Positions 1-7,189 of a stretch of DNA of 16,166 nucleotides are shown piece by piece. Position numbers and translations under genes: made by a program. Position 1 is the first letter of the stretch; every line of letters starts with the position of its first letter. Source of the DNA: an uncultured Burkholderiaceae bacterium (GTDB lineage: Bacteria > Pseudomonadota > Gammaproteobacteria > Burkholderiales > Burkholderiaceae); the NCBI GenBank assembly GCA_937862845.1, contig CALMCK010000214.1, positions 1 to 16,166 of the forward strand, written 5' to 3'. Below the pieces are notes generated by a model that saw only the letters and a list, made by a program, of their open reading frames with translations, searched no databases and was not told where the DNA came from.

Positions 1-13
1 CTATTTTTTTCAT
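1..13 (-). CDS. Possible 5' end of a gene running off the left edge (very partial)
   Basis: On the minus strand an ATG at 13-11 is followed by AAA AAA ATA and then the window ends. A Met-Lys-Lys-Ile start is typical of exported proteins, but four codons cannot identify anything. There is no convincing Shine-Dalgarno sequence upstream, only an A15 run about 17 nt away. It would lie directly downstream of rng in the same orientation. Confidence 0.15.
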
Positions 14-29
14 GTTAATAGGTTGTGGG

Positions 30-44
30 TTTTTTTTTTTTTTT
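30..44. repeat. Homopolymer run of 15 T
   Basis: An uninterrupted run of 15 T on the plus strand (A15 on the minus strand) lies about 18 nt beyond the rng stop codon. For the leftward rng transcript it reads as A, so it is not a rho-independent terminator for rng. Runs this long are prone to slippage in replication and also in sequencing, so the exact length is uncertain. Confidence 0.85.
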
Positions 45-62
45 CGATTGGGGCGCTTATAG

Positions 63-1535
63 TTATAACAATATGATGTCGTACTGTTCTTGAAAAAACA
101 TGCCTTGGGCTTGCAGTGAGATGTTTTTGCCAATTTGGTTGGACAGTGCGGCCAAATGCGGGGCGACGTCGTCAAGCAGCATGTCGATGACGTCGGGGTG
201 GGCGACGATGCGAAATGCGGTGGCGGAAAACTGGCAGGCTTCTCGTCGAATTTCGCGCAAAATTTCATAGCAGGTGGTGCGGGTGGTTTTGATGCAGCCA
301 CGGCCTGAACACATGGGGCAGGGCTCGCAGAGCAGCTGCGCGAGTGATTCGCGGGTGCGCTTGCGGGTGACTTCGATGAGGCCGAGTGGTGAAAACGGGT
401 GGACGCTGATGCGGGTGCGGTCGTGGGCAAATTCTTTTTGCAGCACGTCCATGACGTGTTCGGCGTGGGCGGCGTTGTGCATGTCGATGAAATCGAGGAT
501 GATGATGCCGCCCAGATTGCGCAGGCGCAGTTGGTGCACGATTTCACGCGCGGCTTCGAGATTGGTTTTGAGTATGGTGTCGGCGAAGTTGCGCCCGGAC
601 ACGTAGGAGCCTGTGTTGACGTCGATGGTGGTCATCGCTTCGGTGGGCTCGATGATGAGGTAGCCGCCTGACTTTAAATCGACGCGATGATTCATCGCAA
701 TGCTCAACTCGTCCTCGACTTTATAAGCATCGAACAACGGGCGTTCTATCGGTGCGAGCGTCAATTTGTCAAACACAGATGGCGTGAAGTCCTGCGCAAA
801 CCGTTGTAGTTCAGACAGATTGGCCGCATCATCGGTGATGATGAGTGCGGTGTCTGCGGTGACCATGTCGCGCAACACGCGTTGGGCGAGGTTGAGGTCT
901 TTGTGTATCAGGTGCGGCGCTGGGTGGCGTTTGACGGCGTCGGAGATGTTTTCCCACGTGCGTGTGAGGTAGTCAATGTCGTTTTGCCATTCGTTAAGCG
1001 GCAATCCACAGGCGGCGGTGCGGATGATGTAGCCACCGTCGGCGTGCTCGCCGAGCAGGTCGGCCAACTGTGCTTTAAGTGCGGTGCGTTCCTCAGCATC
1101 CTCGACTTTTTGAGTGACGCCGATGCCTGTTTCTTTGGGCAGATAAACCAGTAGGCGACCCGCGATGCTGATTTTGGTCGAAAGCCGAGCGCCTTTGGTG
1201 CCGATGGGGTCCTTGATGACCTGCACGAGGACGGTTTGGCCATCAAATAAAATATTTTCGATGGGCGGTAAGCTGGCGGGCGCTTGCGAGGCCGATGGGC
1301 TGTGGGCGGCAATCGCCATGTCGGCGACGTGTAAAAACGCGGTGCGCTCCAAGCCGATTTCGATAAAAGCCGATTGCATGCCAGGCAACACGCGCACGAC
1401 TTTGCCCAGATAAATATTACCGACCAAGCCCAAATTTGCGCTGCGCTCGATGTAGACTTCTTGCACCCGAGAGTCTTCGAGGATCGCGACGCGGGTTTCA
1501 AATGCGGTGGCGTTGATGAGGATGTCTTGTTTCAT
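63..1535 (-). CDS. rng: Ribonuclease G (RNase E/G family)
   Basis: This 490-residue protein is a single-strand endoribonuclease that trims the 16S rRNA 5' end and takes part in mRNA decay in the cytoplasm. An S1-type RNA-binding region starts near GNIYLGKV (39-46). The catalytic DNase-I-like region holds TTIDVNTG with D305 and ILDFIDM with D348, the expected pair of metal-binding Asp. A Zn-link CPMC follows at 406-409. The length matches RNase G, and the long C-terminal scaffold of RNase E is absent. I chose the ATG at 1535, which gives the usual MKxDILIN start; an upstream TTG at 1571 would add 12 Lys-rich residues and overlap a leader hairpin. The Shine-Dalgarno is weak. It is the last recognised gene of the leftward cluster, 136 bp after maf. 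Confidence 0.95.
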   Translation of the reverse strand: MKQDILINATAFETRVAILEDSRVQEVYIERSANLGLVGNIYLGKVVRVLPGMQSAFIEIGLERTAFLHVADMAIAAHSPSASQAPASLPPIENILFDGQTVLVQVIKDPIGTKGARLSTKISIAGRLLVYLPKETGIGVTQKVEDAEERTALKAQLADLLGEHADGGYIIRTAACGLPLNEWQNDIDYLTRTWENISDAVKRHPAPHLIHKDLNLAQRVLRDMVTADTALIITDDAANLSELQRFAQDFTPSVFDKLTLAPIERPLFDAYKVEDELSIAMNHRVDLKSGGYLIIEPTEAMTTIDVNTGSYVSGRNFADTILKTNLEAAREIVHQLRLRNLGGIIILDFIDMHNAAHAEHVMDVLQKEFAHDRTRISVHPFSPLGLIEVTRKRTRESLAQLLCEPCPMCSGRGCIKTTRTTCYEILREIRREACQFSATAFRIVAHPDVIDMLLDDVAPHLAALSNQIGKNISLQAQGMFFQEQYDIILL

Positions 1536-1566
1536 TGTGATGTTCTTTTTCTTTTTTATGGGCGAA

Positions 1567-1590
1567 CACAAAGTAACCCCTTACTTTGTG
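1567..1590 (-). promoter_or_regulatory. Perfect 10-bp hairpin in the rng leader
   Basis: CACAAAGTAA (1567-1576), a CCCC loop and TTACTTTGTG (1581-1590) form a perfect inverted repeat between maf and rng, about 31 nt upstream of the rng ATG. On the rng (minus) strand no U run follows, so a simple terminator is unlikely. It may be a 5'-UTR stem affecting rng mRNA stability or translation, or a protein-binding palindrome. The stem is certain; its role is inference. Confidence 0.6.
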
Positions 1591-1671
1591 CATTTATTGC
1601 TGTGGTGCTGATGTCACTTTATCTTTAATTTTGCTGGAGCAGGATACATTTTGCTGGGTTGATGCGAGCCT

Positions 1672-2277
1672 TCATTGTGAAGTTTGTTGGATAGATTGTA
1701 ACAGTTCGCTGACCTCAAACAAAGGCAAGCCCATCACGGCTGAAAAGCTGCCCGATAAATGCGTGACAAAACATGCGCCCAGTCCCTGAATCGCATAAGC
1801 GCCTGCTTTGCCAAATGGCTCACCGCTGGCGATGTATTGCTCAATGTCCGTGGTGGAGAGCTCGCGAAAAGTCACGTCGCTGGTGACGGTGCGCTCGATG
1901 AGTTGACCTTCATGCAACAGCGCGATGGCGGTGTGTACCTGATGGGTTTGGTTGGAGAGCTTCTGCAGCATGTCGCACGCGTGCGCGGCATCGGCAGGTT
2001 TGCCAAAAATCTCGCCGTCCAGAGCAACTGTCGTGTCACTGCATAAAATCGGCAGAGTCGGTTGCTGGCCTTGCGCGTGTGCCGCAAAAGCCTTTGCGCG
2101 GCAGACGCGGCGCACATAATCGAGTGCGGGCTCGTTTGGCCACACGGCTTCGAGCAGCTCTGCGGCGTGCATGTCCTCTGGTAGGAGAAGGTCAAAGGGC
2201 ACACCGATTTGCTCGAGCAGCTGGGCTCTGCGTGGGCTTTGTGACGCGAGGTAAATTTTGGGAAACGAAAAACTCAT
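1672..2277 (-). CDS. maf: Maf-family nucleotide pyrophosphatase, YhdE type (dTTP/UTP)
   Basis: This 201-residue cytoplasmic enzyme belongs to the Maf/HAM1-like family. It hydrolyses nucleoside triphosphates to the monophosphate plus PPi and was once called a septum-formation inhibitor. The N-terminal LASQSPRR motif (10-17) is the phosphate-binding signature. CSDTTVALDG contains the catalytic-base Asp81, and GKAGAYAIQGLGACF plus GLPLFE complete the fold. The GKAGAYxIQG form fits the YhdE dTTP/UTP pyrophosphatase branch rather than the YceF m7GTP branch; this was judged from remembered sequences. The ATG lies only 4 nt after the rlmH stop and has no clear Shine-Dalgarno, which suggests translational coupling to rlmH. 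Confidence 0.93.
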   Translation of the reverse strand: MSFSFPKIYLASQSPRRAQLLEQIGVPFDLLLPEDMHAAELLEAVWPNEPALDYVRRVCRAKAFAAHAQGQQPTLPILCSDTTVALDGEIFGKPADAAHACDMLQKLSNQTHQVHTAIALLHEGQLIERTVTSDVTFRELSTTDIEQYIASGEPFGKAGAYAIQGLGACFVTHLSGSFSAVMGLPLFEVSELLQSIQQTSQ

Positions 2278-2281
2278 GGGC

Positions 2282-2755
2282 TTATGCTCGATGGTAAGGG
2301 TGGTTTTGCGTGATGGTGTAAGCGCGGTAAATTTGTTCGGCGAACAATACGCGCACCATGCCGTGCGGCAAAGTTAAACTCGATAGGCGGATGAGGCCAT
2401 GCGCACTTGCTTTCAGCTCTGGCGACAAACCATCCGCACCACCGACGATGAGGGCGACGTGTTTGTGCTCATTTTGCCAATGGGTCAGCTGCGCGGCGAG
2501 TTTGACACTGCTTAAATCATCGCCGCGCTCGTCCAGCGCGATGATGTGCGCACCTTTGGGAATGCTGGCTTTGATTTTATCCGCTTCGAGCAGCATGGCG
2601 TGCTCGGCGGTTTTGCCTTCGCGTGCTTCGGGCTTGAGTTCTTTGAGCTCGAGCTTAATCTCACGCGTTGGCAGGCGTTTGGCGTATTCGTTGTATGCAT
2701 CGATGACCCACGCGGGTTGTTTGTGGCTAACGGAGATGAGCGTGATGGTGAGCAT
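2282..2755 (-). CDS. rlmH: 23S rRNA (pseudouridine-1915 N3)-methyltransferase
   Basis: This 157-residue SPOUT-class methyltransferase uses S-adenosylmethionine to make m3Psi at position 1915 in helix 69 of 23S rRNA, acting on assembled 70S ribosomes. It has the full family length (about 155 residues). The trefoil-knot SAM-binding region is seen as LIVGGADGLSPEL, followed by LSxLTLPHGMVRVLxAEQIYRAY, and the protein ends with the family's hallmark HPYHR tail. The start gives MLTITLISV, the usual RlmH N-terminus. The gene lies 21 nt after the L,D-transpeptidase and 4 nt before maf. In Burkholderia-type genomes rlmH usually follows rsfS; here it follows the tol cluster. Confidence 0.95.
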   Translation of the reverse strand: MLTITLISVSHKQPAWVIDAYNEYAKRLPTREIKLELKELKPEAREGKTAEHAMLLEADKIKASIPKGAHIIALDERGDDLSSVKLAAQLTHWQNEHKHVALIVGGADGLSPELKASAHGLIRLSSLTLPHGMVRVLFAEQIYRAYTITQNHPYHRA

Positions 2756-2776
2756 GTCGTGCTTTCGGTGCGCTGT

Positions 2777-3370
2777 TTATGGTTGAATGTGTATTGGGGT
2801 TTTTTCTGGAATCATCTCAAATAGCTTTTTCATGTTGGCATCGTCCAGCGCGATGCAGCCCCATGTCCAATCGGATGATGCGCCTTTGCCATGAATGAAA
2901 ACTTCACCGCCGAGTGCGGTTTTTTGTGGTGGCATGCTTTGATTTTTTTGTGCTTGGACGATTTGGTTGAAGGTTGGTTTATCGATGCGCTTTGCCTTGA
3001 GGCCGCGCTCAGCATCGGCTTGATTGGGGTAGCTCACGCCCAGACTGAGGTAAAAATTGCTTTTGGGATTTTTGTGTGTGATGTAGTAGTCACCCTCTGG
3101 CGTGGCGCCGTCGCCTTCGATGGATTTGCCGCCGACAGGGTTAAAACCGAGTGCGATGGGGAACTGCTGCACGAGTTGTTTGCCATTAAATACTTGCAGT
3201 TGCCGCTTTGATTTGTACACGACGATGTGCAGGCCTTTGCTGTGCGTGAATGCTGGGGGTGTTTTTGATGTGTCAGCGGCAGATGATGGCGAGCTGGGCG
3301 TGCAGGCCACAAGTGCGCTGAGCAGCGCCACACACGCCCAGCGGCGAATCAGCATAAAAGACGAGGACAT
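2777..3370 (-). CDS. YkuD-domain L,D-transpeptidase lipoprotein
   Basis: This 197-residue predicted lipoprotein acts on peptidoglycan in the periplasm. Family activities are 3-3 cross-linking, attachment of proteins to murein, or (YafK/DpaA type) cleavage of such links; which applies here cannot be read off. A signal peptide with lipobox LVAC (Cys23) is followed by a Ser/Pro-rich linker. The YkuD domain starts near residue 47, with EGDGATPEGDYYI in the middle and the active-site segment HGKGASSDWTWGCIALDD carrying His160 and Cys172. The Ser-His-Gly-Cys form of the motif is replaced by Thr-Trp-Gly-Cys, as in many ErfK/YafK-like members. The ATG is 1 nt after the cpoB stop. An in-frame ATG at 3355 (MLIRRW) also fits a signal peptide; neither start has a strong Shine-Dalgarno. 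Confidence 0.88.
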   Translation of the reverse strand: MSSSFMLIRRWACVALLSALVACTPSSPSSAADTSKTPPAFTHSKGLHIVVYKSKRQLQVFNGKQLVQQFPIALGFNPVGGKSIEGDGATPEGDYYITHKNPKSNFYLSLGVSYPNQADAERGLKAKRIDKPTFNQIVQAQKNQSMPPQKTALGGEVFIHGKGASSDWTWGCIALDDANMKKLFEMIPEKTPIHIQP

Positions 3371-3371
3371 G

Positions 3372-4046
3372 TTATTTAGCGCTCAACAGTTTGGCAGCGG
3401 TTGTTGCGGCGTCACTGTTTGGATATTGTGCGATGAGGTTTTGCAATGTCGCGCTGCCTTCGGTTTTTTTACCCGACTCGATTTGCGCGCTGCCGAGCGT
3501 GAGCATGGCGTCGGGCAATTTTTCGTGGCTTGGGTTTTTGGTGATGAAGCGGGTCAAATACGTGATGGCGAGTTTGTAATTGCGTGTGCCATAAGCGCTG
3601 CTGCCGCGCCAAAACTCGACTTGCGGGGCATAGTCGCTGTTTGGATATTTCTTGGCATGGTTGTCAAATGCCTTCAGTGCGGCGGCGTAATCGTTGCTTT
3701 GGACGAGTGCCATGGCTTTGTCGAAGTCAATTTGTGCGAGCTCTTCTGGGGTTTTGGGCTCAAACACTCGGATGCGGTCGCTCAAACTTTGAAAGCCCGA
3801 TTCTTGTTCTGCTTTGAGGGTATCCAGCGTGTTTTTTGAGGTTTCTTGCTGGCCGCGCAATTTAGCGAGCTCTTGGTTGAGCTCGCTGATGCGGTTGCCT
3901 TGCGCCTCGACGGTTTGAATGGTGGCTTTGAGCTGCACGCGCAATTCTAAAATCGCTTGGCGTGCTTCGTTGTCCGCGTGGGCGGGCAGAGCGATGGTGG
4001 CGAGTGCGATAAACAATGCGCTGAGCGGGTATTTAATCTGAGTCAT
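3372..4046 (-). CDS. cpoB: Tol-Pal associated periplasmic TPR protein CpoB (YbgF)
   Basis: The product has 224 residues. In E. coli CpoB links Tol-Pal outer-membrane constriction to PBP1b-dependent septal peptidoglycan synthesis. A signal peptide is followed by a likely cleavage after AHA (residue 24). Next comes an Arg/Gln/Glu-rich heptad region with coiled-coil character (about 30-85). A C-terminal TPR array follows, with repeats marked by DFDKAMALVQSNDYAAALKA, FxxFITKNPSHEKLPDAML and LIAQYPNSDAA. The start has a good AAGGTG Shine-Dalgarno 4 nt upstream. It lies in the classic place after pal, but 120 nt away with a hairpin in the gap. Confidence 0.94.
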   Translation of the reverse strand: MTQIKYPLSALFIALATIALPAHADNEARQAILELRVQLKATIQTVEAQGNRISELNQELAKLRGQQETSKNTLDTLKAEQESGFQSLSDRIRVFEPKTPEELAQIDFDKAMALVQSNDYAAALKAFDNHAKKYPNSDYAPQVEFWRGSSAYGTRNYKLAITYLTRFITKNPSHEKLPDAMLTLGSAQIESGKKTEGSATLQNLIAQYPNSDAATTAAKLLSAK

Positions 4047-4102
4047 GGGGCACCTTGTGTGAGTGAGCGGTGGTCGCTGTGGTGAAGTGCTGAAACCAAG
4101 CG

Positions 4103-4125
4103 CCTACTCTCAGAGTGAGAGTAGG
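4103..4125 (-). promoter_or_regulatory. Hairpin between pal and cpoB
   Basis: CCTACTCTCA (4103-4112), a GAG loop and TGAGAGTAGG (4116-4125) form a perfect 10-bp stem in the 120-nt pal-cpoB gap. There is no U run on the transcribed strand. It could protect the 3' end of the pal message or lower read-through into cpoB. The role is inferred. Confidence 0.55.
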
Positions 4126-4166
4126 GCTGGTGCGCGTGCTGATCTGCGACGGGTGTGGCGATGGGA

Positions 4167-4637
4167 TCAGTAGACGATGTCCGCGCGGCGGTTTTCTGCC
4201 CATGCCGCTTCGCCACTGCCCATGGCTTTTGGTTTTTCTTTGCCCAAGCTGACCGCTTCCATTTGGTTGGCGCCGACACCGCGCAAAGCGAGGGCTTGGC
4301 GCAAGGCTTCAGAGCGACGTTGACCCAGCGCGAGATTGTACTCGGCGGTGCCTCGGTCATCGGTGTTGCCTTGGATGATGATTTTTTGGCCACGGTTTTT
4401 ATTGAGAAATTCGCTGTGCGCGCTCACGACAGGCTGGCCGTCTGCGCGCACGGTGTAGCTGTCAACATCGAAGTACACACTGCGCGCGGCTGGCGCTGGC
4501 ACACCGTCTGCACCGATGCCATTGGTGACATCGACGGTTTTGACTTGTTGATCGCTGCCATCGAGTTTCACGGTGGAGCAGGCGGCGAGCAGTGCGGTGC
4601 TGGCGAGTAGGGCGCTGATTTTTTTGAATGTGTTCAT
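4167..4637 (-). CDS. pal: Peptidoglycan-associated lipoprotein Pal
   Basis: This 156-residue outer-membrane lipoprotein anchors the outer membrane to peptidoglycan and is relocated by TolB/TolA during division. The signal peptide ends in lipobox LAAC with Cys20. A short linker leads to the OmpA-like domain: SVYFDVDSYTV, then GNTDDRGTAEYN (90-101) with the Asp and Arg residues that contact meso-diaminopimelate, then LGQRRSEAL and the closing ENRRADIVY. A strong AGGAGA Shine-Dalgarno lies 5 nt before the ATG. Length and motif order are normal for the family. It follows tolB by 81 nt. Confidence 0.97.
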   Translation of the reverse strand: MNTFKKISALLASTALLAACSTVKLDGSDQQVKTVDVTNGIGADGVPAPAARSVYFDVDSYTVRADGQPVVSAHSEFLNKNRGQKIIIQGNTDDRGTAEYNLALGQRRSEALRQALALRGVGANQMEAVSLGKEKPKAMGSGEAAWAENRRADIVY

Positions 4638-4676
4638 GGTGTTCTCCTAAAGGGTGGTTTGAACTTGCTTAAACAT

Positions 4677-4704
4677 CGCGTTTTATCAACGGGTCTGAAA
4701 CGCG
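4677..4704 (-). promoter_or_regulatory. 7-bp inverted repeat between tolB and pal
   Basis: CGCGTTT (4677-4683) and AAACGCG (4698-4704) flank a 14-nt loop in the short tolB-pal gap, upstream of the strong pal Shine-Dalgarno. No U run follows. It is a modest stem that could mark an mRNA processing or stability point. Confidence 0.35.
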
Positions 4705-4718
4705 GCGTGCTTTAAAAC

Positions 4719-6008
4719 TTACTTCATGAATGGGCCCCATGCAGGGAAGCGGGCTTTACCGCTTGGCAGCGGCAGATCTTGTTGCATGCGGCCGTCAATC
4801 GATGACGCGGCGAGGACTTGGCGGCCATTTTTGAGGGTGCTGTACAGCACGACTTGGCCGTTCGCCGCGAAGCTGGGTGACTCATCGCGTGTGGTGTTGG
4901 AAATGCTGTGCGCGTCACCGTATTGTAAATCCAAAATGTGGGTTTGGTAGCCGCCAGCGATGTTGCTGATGTAAGCCATTTTAGTCCCATCTGGCGAAAT
5001 GCGCGCGCTGGTGTTGTAGCTGCCTTTGAAGGTCACGCGGGTTGCGGCTTCGCTCGCTTCGCCATTGGCGCTCATTTTATAAATCTGTGGCTGGCCGCCA
5101 CGGTCGCTGGTGAAATAAATCGTCTGGCCGTCGGGCGAGTAAGTCGGCTCGGTGTCAATCACAGAACCCGTGCTGCGCGTCAATCGCGTCGTGCCACCGC
5201 CATTCGCTGCGACACGAAACACTTGCGTGTTGCCTTCTTGTGACAACGCCAGCGCGAGGTATTTGCCATCGGGTGACCATGCGGGCGCGCTGTTGTTGCC
5301 TTTGTAGTTGGCGATGACGGAGCGGTTGCCAGTCGGTAAATCATGGATGTAGACCACGGGTTTTTTTTGCTCAAAGGAGACATAGGCAACCTGTGTGCCC
5401 GATGGTGACCATGAGGGTGAAATAATCGGCTCGTTGCTGTTCAACGCCACCACAGAATTTGCGCCATCTGAATCAGAAATCAAGAGCTGGTATTTGCCAT
5501 TGACTCGGTCCACATAGGACAAACGTGTCGAAAAAGCGCCGCGCATGCCCATGAGTTTTTCGTAAATAAAATCAGCCATGCGATGGCCCGCGCCGCGCAA
5601 TCCGCTGGCGGGCACGGTCAGCGCGTAGTCGCCCAACGCCGCTTTGCTCTTGGCATCAAATAAGCGCAGCCGCACGGTGTAATTGCTGCCTGCGGCCACG
5701 ACATCACCGACCACCAAAGCGTGCGCACCCCTCGCGCCCCACTCGGCAGGGTTCGCGCCATTTAAACCGACGGTCGCGCCGCCGACAGGAAAGTTCACCA
5801 AACCACCGCTGCGCGATAAATCGCTGCGGATGACGTCGGTGATGTTCACAGGTGCGGCAGACTCATTGGTGAAATGCGCGGTGGCGACGGGCAGCCCATC
5901 GCCTTGCAAATTGATGTCCACATTTTCTTGTGCGAGCACGCTGGCAGACAGCGATAAAAGTGCTGCGGTGAGCCAATACTTGAAGCGGAAAGTTGTTTGA
6001 TTAAACAT
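4719..6008 (-). CDS. tolB: Tol-Pal system periplasmic beta-propeller protein TolB
   Basis: TolB is a periplasmic protein that binds Pal and TolA in turn. A signal peptide with likely cleavage after VLA precedes QENVDI. An N-terminal alpha/beta domain (to about residue 160) binds TolA. A six-bladed propeller follows, visible as repeats SPSWSPSGTQVAYVS, APAWSPDGKYLALAL, EPTYSPDGQTIYFTS, ARISPDGTKMAYIS and SPSFAANGQVVLYS. The ATG at 6014 has AAAGGA touching it, which is too close to work. The same AAAGGA (6019-6014) sits 5 nt before the ATG at 6008, so I call that start (429 residues; 431 with the upstream Met). It follows tolA by 16 nt. Confidence 0.96.
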   Translation of the reverse strand: MFNQTTFRFKYWLTAALLSLSASVLAQENVDINLQGDGLPVATAHFTNESAAPVNITDVIRSDLSRSGGLVNFPVGGATVGLNGANPAEWGARGAHALVVGDVVAAGSNYTVRLRLFDAKSKAALGDYALTVPASGLRGAGHRMADFIYEKLMGMRGAFSTRLSYVDRVNGKYQLLISDSDGANSVVALNSNEPIISPSWSPSGTQVAYVSFEQKKPVVYIHDLPTGNRSVIANYKGNNSAPAWSPDGKYLALALSQEGNTQVFRVAANGGGTTRLTRSTGSVIDTEPTYSPDGQTIYFTSDRGGQPQIYKMSANGEASEAATRVTFKGSYNTSARISPDGTKMAYISNIAGGYQTHILDLQYGDAHSISNTTRDESPSFAANGQVVLYSTLKNGRQVLAASSIDGRMQQDLPLPSGKARFPAWGPFMK

Positions 6009-6024
6009 TTTCATCCTTTGTGTT

Positions 6025-6744
6025 TTAGGGGCGAATGGTTAAGGTGAAGCCACTTTGCAGTGATTTGGGTACATTGGGCGGCAGCCTTGAGCCGATGGCG
6101 CTGAGGAGCTTGGCATCCCAAGCAGCATCACCGCTGGTTTTGGCGATTCGCTTGCTTTGTATCACGCCGCTGGCGGTTAGGCTCACGAAAACCACTGCTG
6201 ATTTGCCTTTAAGCGAGCGAGCGCTGTTTTCAACTTGACGTTTGACCGCTGCTTTATACCCAGAAGTGTCTTCACCTGAAGCAGCGCCTGAGCCATTTTT
6301 GATGGAGTTAAGGACGCTGGATTGATTGGCATTGTTGCTTTTGGGCTTGTTTTCGGCTGGTTTTTTCGGCTTCTCTGGCGTTGGCTTGGTGGTGGATTCG
6401 GGTTTCTTCTTGGGTTGCGGGCTAGTTTTTTCTGCGCGTGCATCTGATTTTTTGGTGTCAATTTCTGCGGGAGCGGTCTCCTCGGTTGATTGCTCAACGG
6501 GCGTGGTTTGACTTTCGTTGACCTCAGATTCTGTTGCGACGGCTTCGGGGATGGCTGGGTCATCCAGCGCAGCTTGCAAACTGGCGCCATCCCACAGTTC
6601 CACTTCGGCGGGTTTTGGTTGTTGCCATTGTAGATTCAAAAACAATGCGCCGATGAGCAATGCATTGACCAACAGCGCGAGCGCAAGGGCGCGCGGCGAG
6701 GCTTTTGATGCGTCTGTATCGGGTGGATGGGGCGTGTGGTTCAT
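6025..6744 (-). CDS. tolA: TolA, inner-membrane energy-transducing protein of Tol-Pal
   Basis: TolA spans the periplasm and passes proton-motive energy from TolQR to TolB-Pal. The single N-terminal membrane helix is about residues 19-36, ending in NLQWQ, followed by the betaproteobacterial AEVELWDGASLQAAL segment. A Glu/Thr/Pro then Lys/Pro-rich low-complexity middle domain (about 70-140) and a C-terminal TolA-III/TonB-like domain (about 165-239, ending SGFTLTIRP) follow. At 239 residues it is much shorter than E. coli TolA (421), mainly in the middle domain. The helix has Asn27 where a His is normally conserved. I use the ATG at 6744; a TTG immediately upstream at 6747 is less likely. No strong Shine-Dalgarno is visible, and the start is 13 nt after the tolR stop. 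Confidence 0.93.
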   Translation of the reverse strand: MNHTPHPPDTDASKASPRALALALLVNALLIGALFLNLQWQQPKPAEVELWDGASLQAALDDPAIPEAVATESEVNESQTTPVEQSTEETAPAEIDTKKSDARAEKTSPQPKKKPESTTKPTPEKPKKPAENKPKSNNANQSSVLNSIKNGSGAASGEDTSGYKAAVKRQVENSARSLKGKSAVVFVSLTASGVIQSKRIAKTSGDAAWDAKLLSAIGSRLPPNVPKSLQSGFTLTIRP

Positions 6745-6757
6745 CAAAATCTACGGC

Positions 6758-7189
6758 TCACTTCGTCGCGCTGTCGGTTTGTTTGAGCAGCAGGCCGACG
6801 CGGTCAACCTTCGCCTGCTTGAGCGAGTCCATAACCGCCATCACATCGCCGTAGGCGACGGATTTGTCTGCAGCGAGGACGACGGGCTGTGATTTGTTGG
6901 CGGTGGCAGCGAGCACGGCGGCGGTCAGCTCGTCGGCGTTGCGGTACACGTCGCTGCTCAAACTGGGCACGGTCAATGCGCCCGCATCGCTCATTTGAAT
7001 CACCAATGGCGGTTCAGGCGGCGCGGCGCTCGTGCCGACGCTCGGTAGATTGAGCACATTGGTCTGAATCATCGGCGCGACGACCATGAAAATAACCAAC
7101 AAAACCAGCATGACGTCGATGTAGGGCACGACGTTCATCTCGGCTTTGGTGCGGCGCACGCGCTTGCGTAAGGGTTGCAATTGACTCAT
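6758..7189 (-). CDS. tolR: TolR, inner-membrane proton-channel subunit (ExbD family)
   Basis: TolR has 143 residues. It pairs with TolQ to convert proton flow into TolA movement. A basic cytoplasmic N-terminus is followed by the signature AEMNVVPYIDVMLVLLVIFM, a single membrane helix with Asp25, the protonatable residue matching E. coli TolR Asp23. The remainder is a periplasmic domain with VVLAADKSVAYGDVMAVMD, typical of ExbD/TolR, and a short C-terminus. The ATG overlaps the tolQ stop in ATGA, a 4-nt overlap implying translational coupling. Confidence 0.97.
   Translation of the reverse strand: MSQLQPLRKRVRRTKAEMNVVPYIDVMLVLLVIFMVVAPMIQTNVLNLPSVGTSAAPPEPPLVIQMSDAGALTVPSLSSDVYRNADELTAAVLAATANKSQPVVLAADKSVAYGDVMAVMDSLKQAKVDRVGLLLKQTDSATK

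Noticed and set aside
3102..3839. Plus-strand 245-codon open frame opposite cpoB and the L,D-transpeptidase gene
   Set aside because: It lies antisense to two well-supported genes, has Cys/Phe-rich composition and shows no domain; it reflects codon bias of the opposite strand.
4043..4393. Minus-strand open frame across the pal-cpoB gap as an extra small gene
   Set aside because: It runs out of frame through the 3' third of pal, has shadow-like composition and no start signal.
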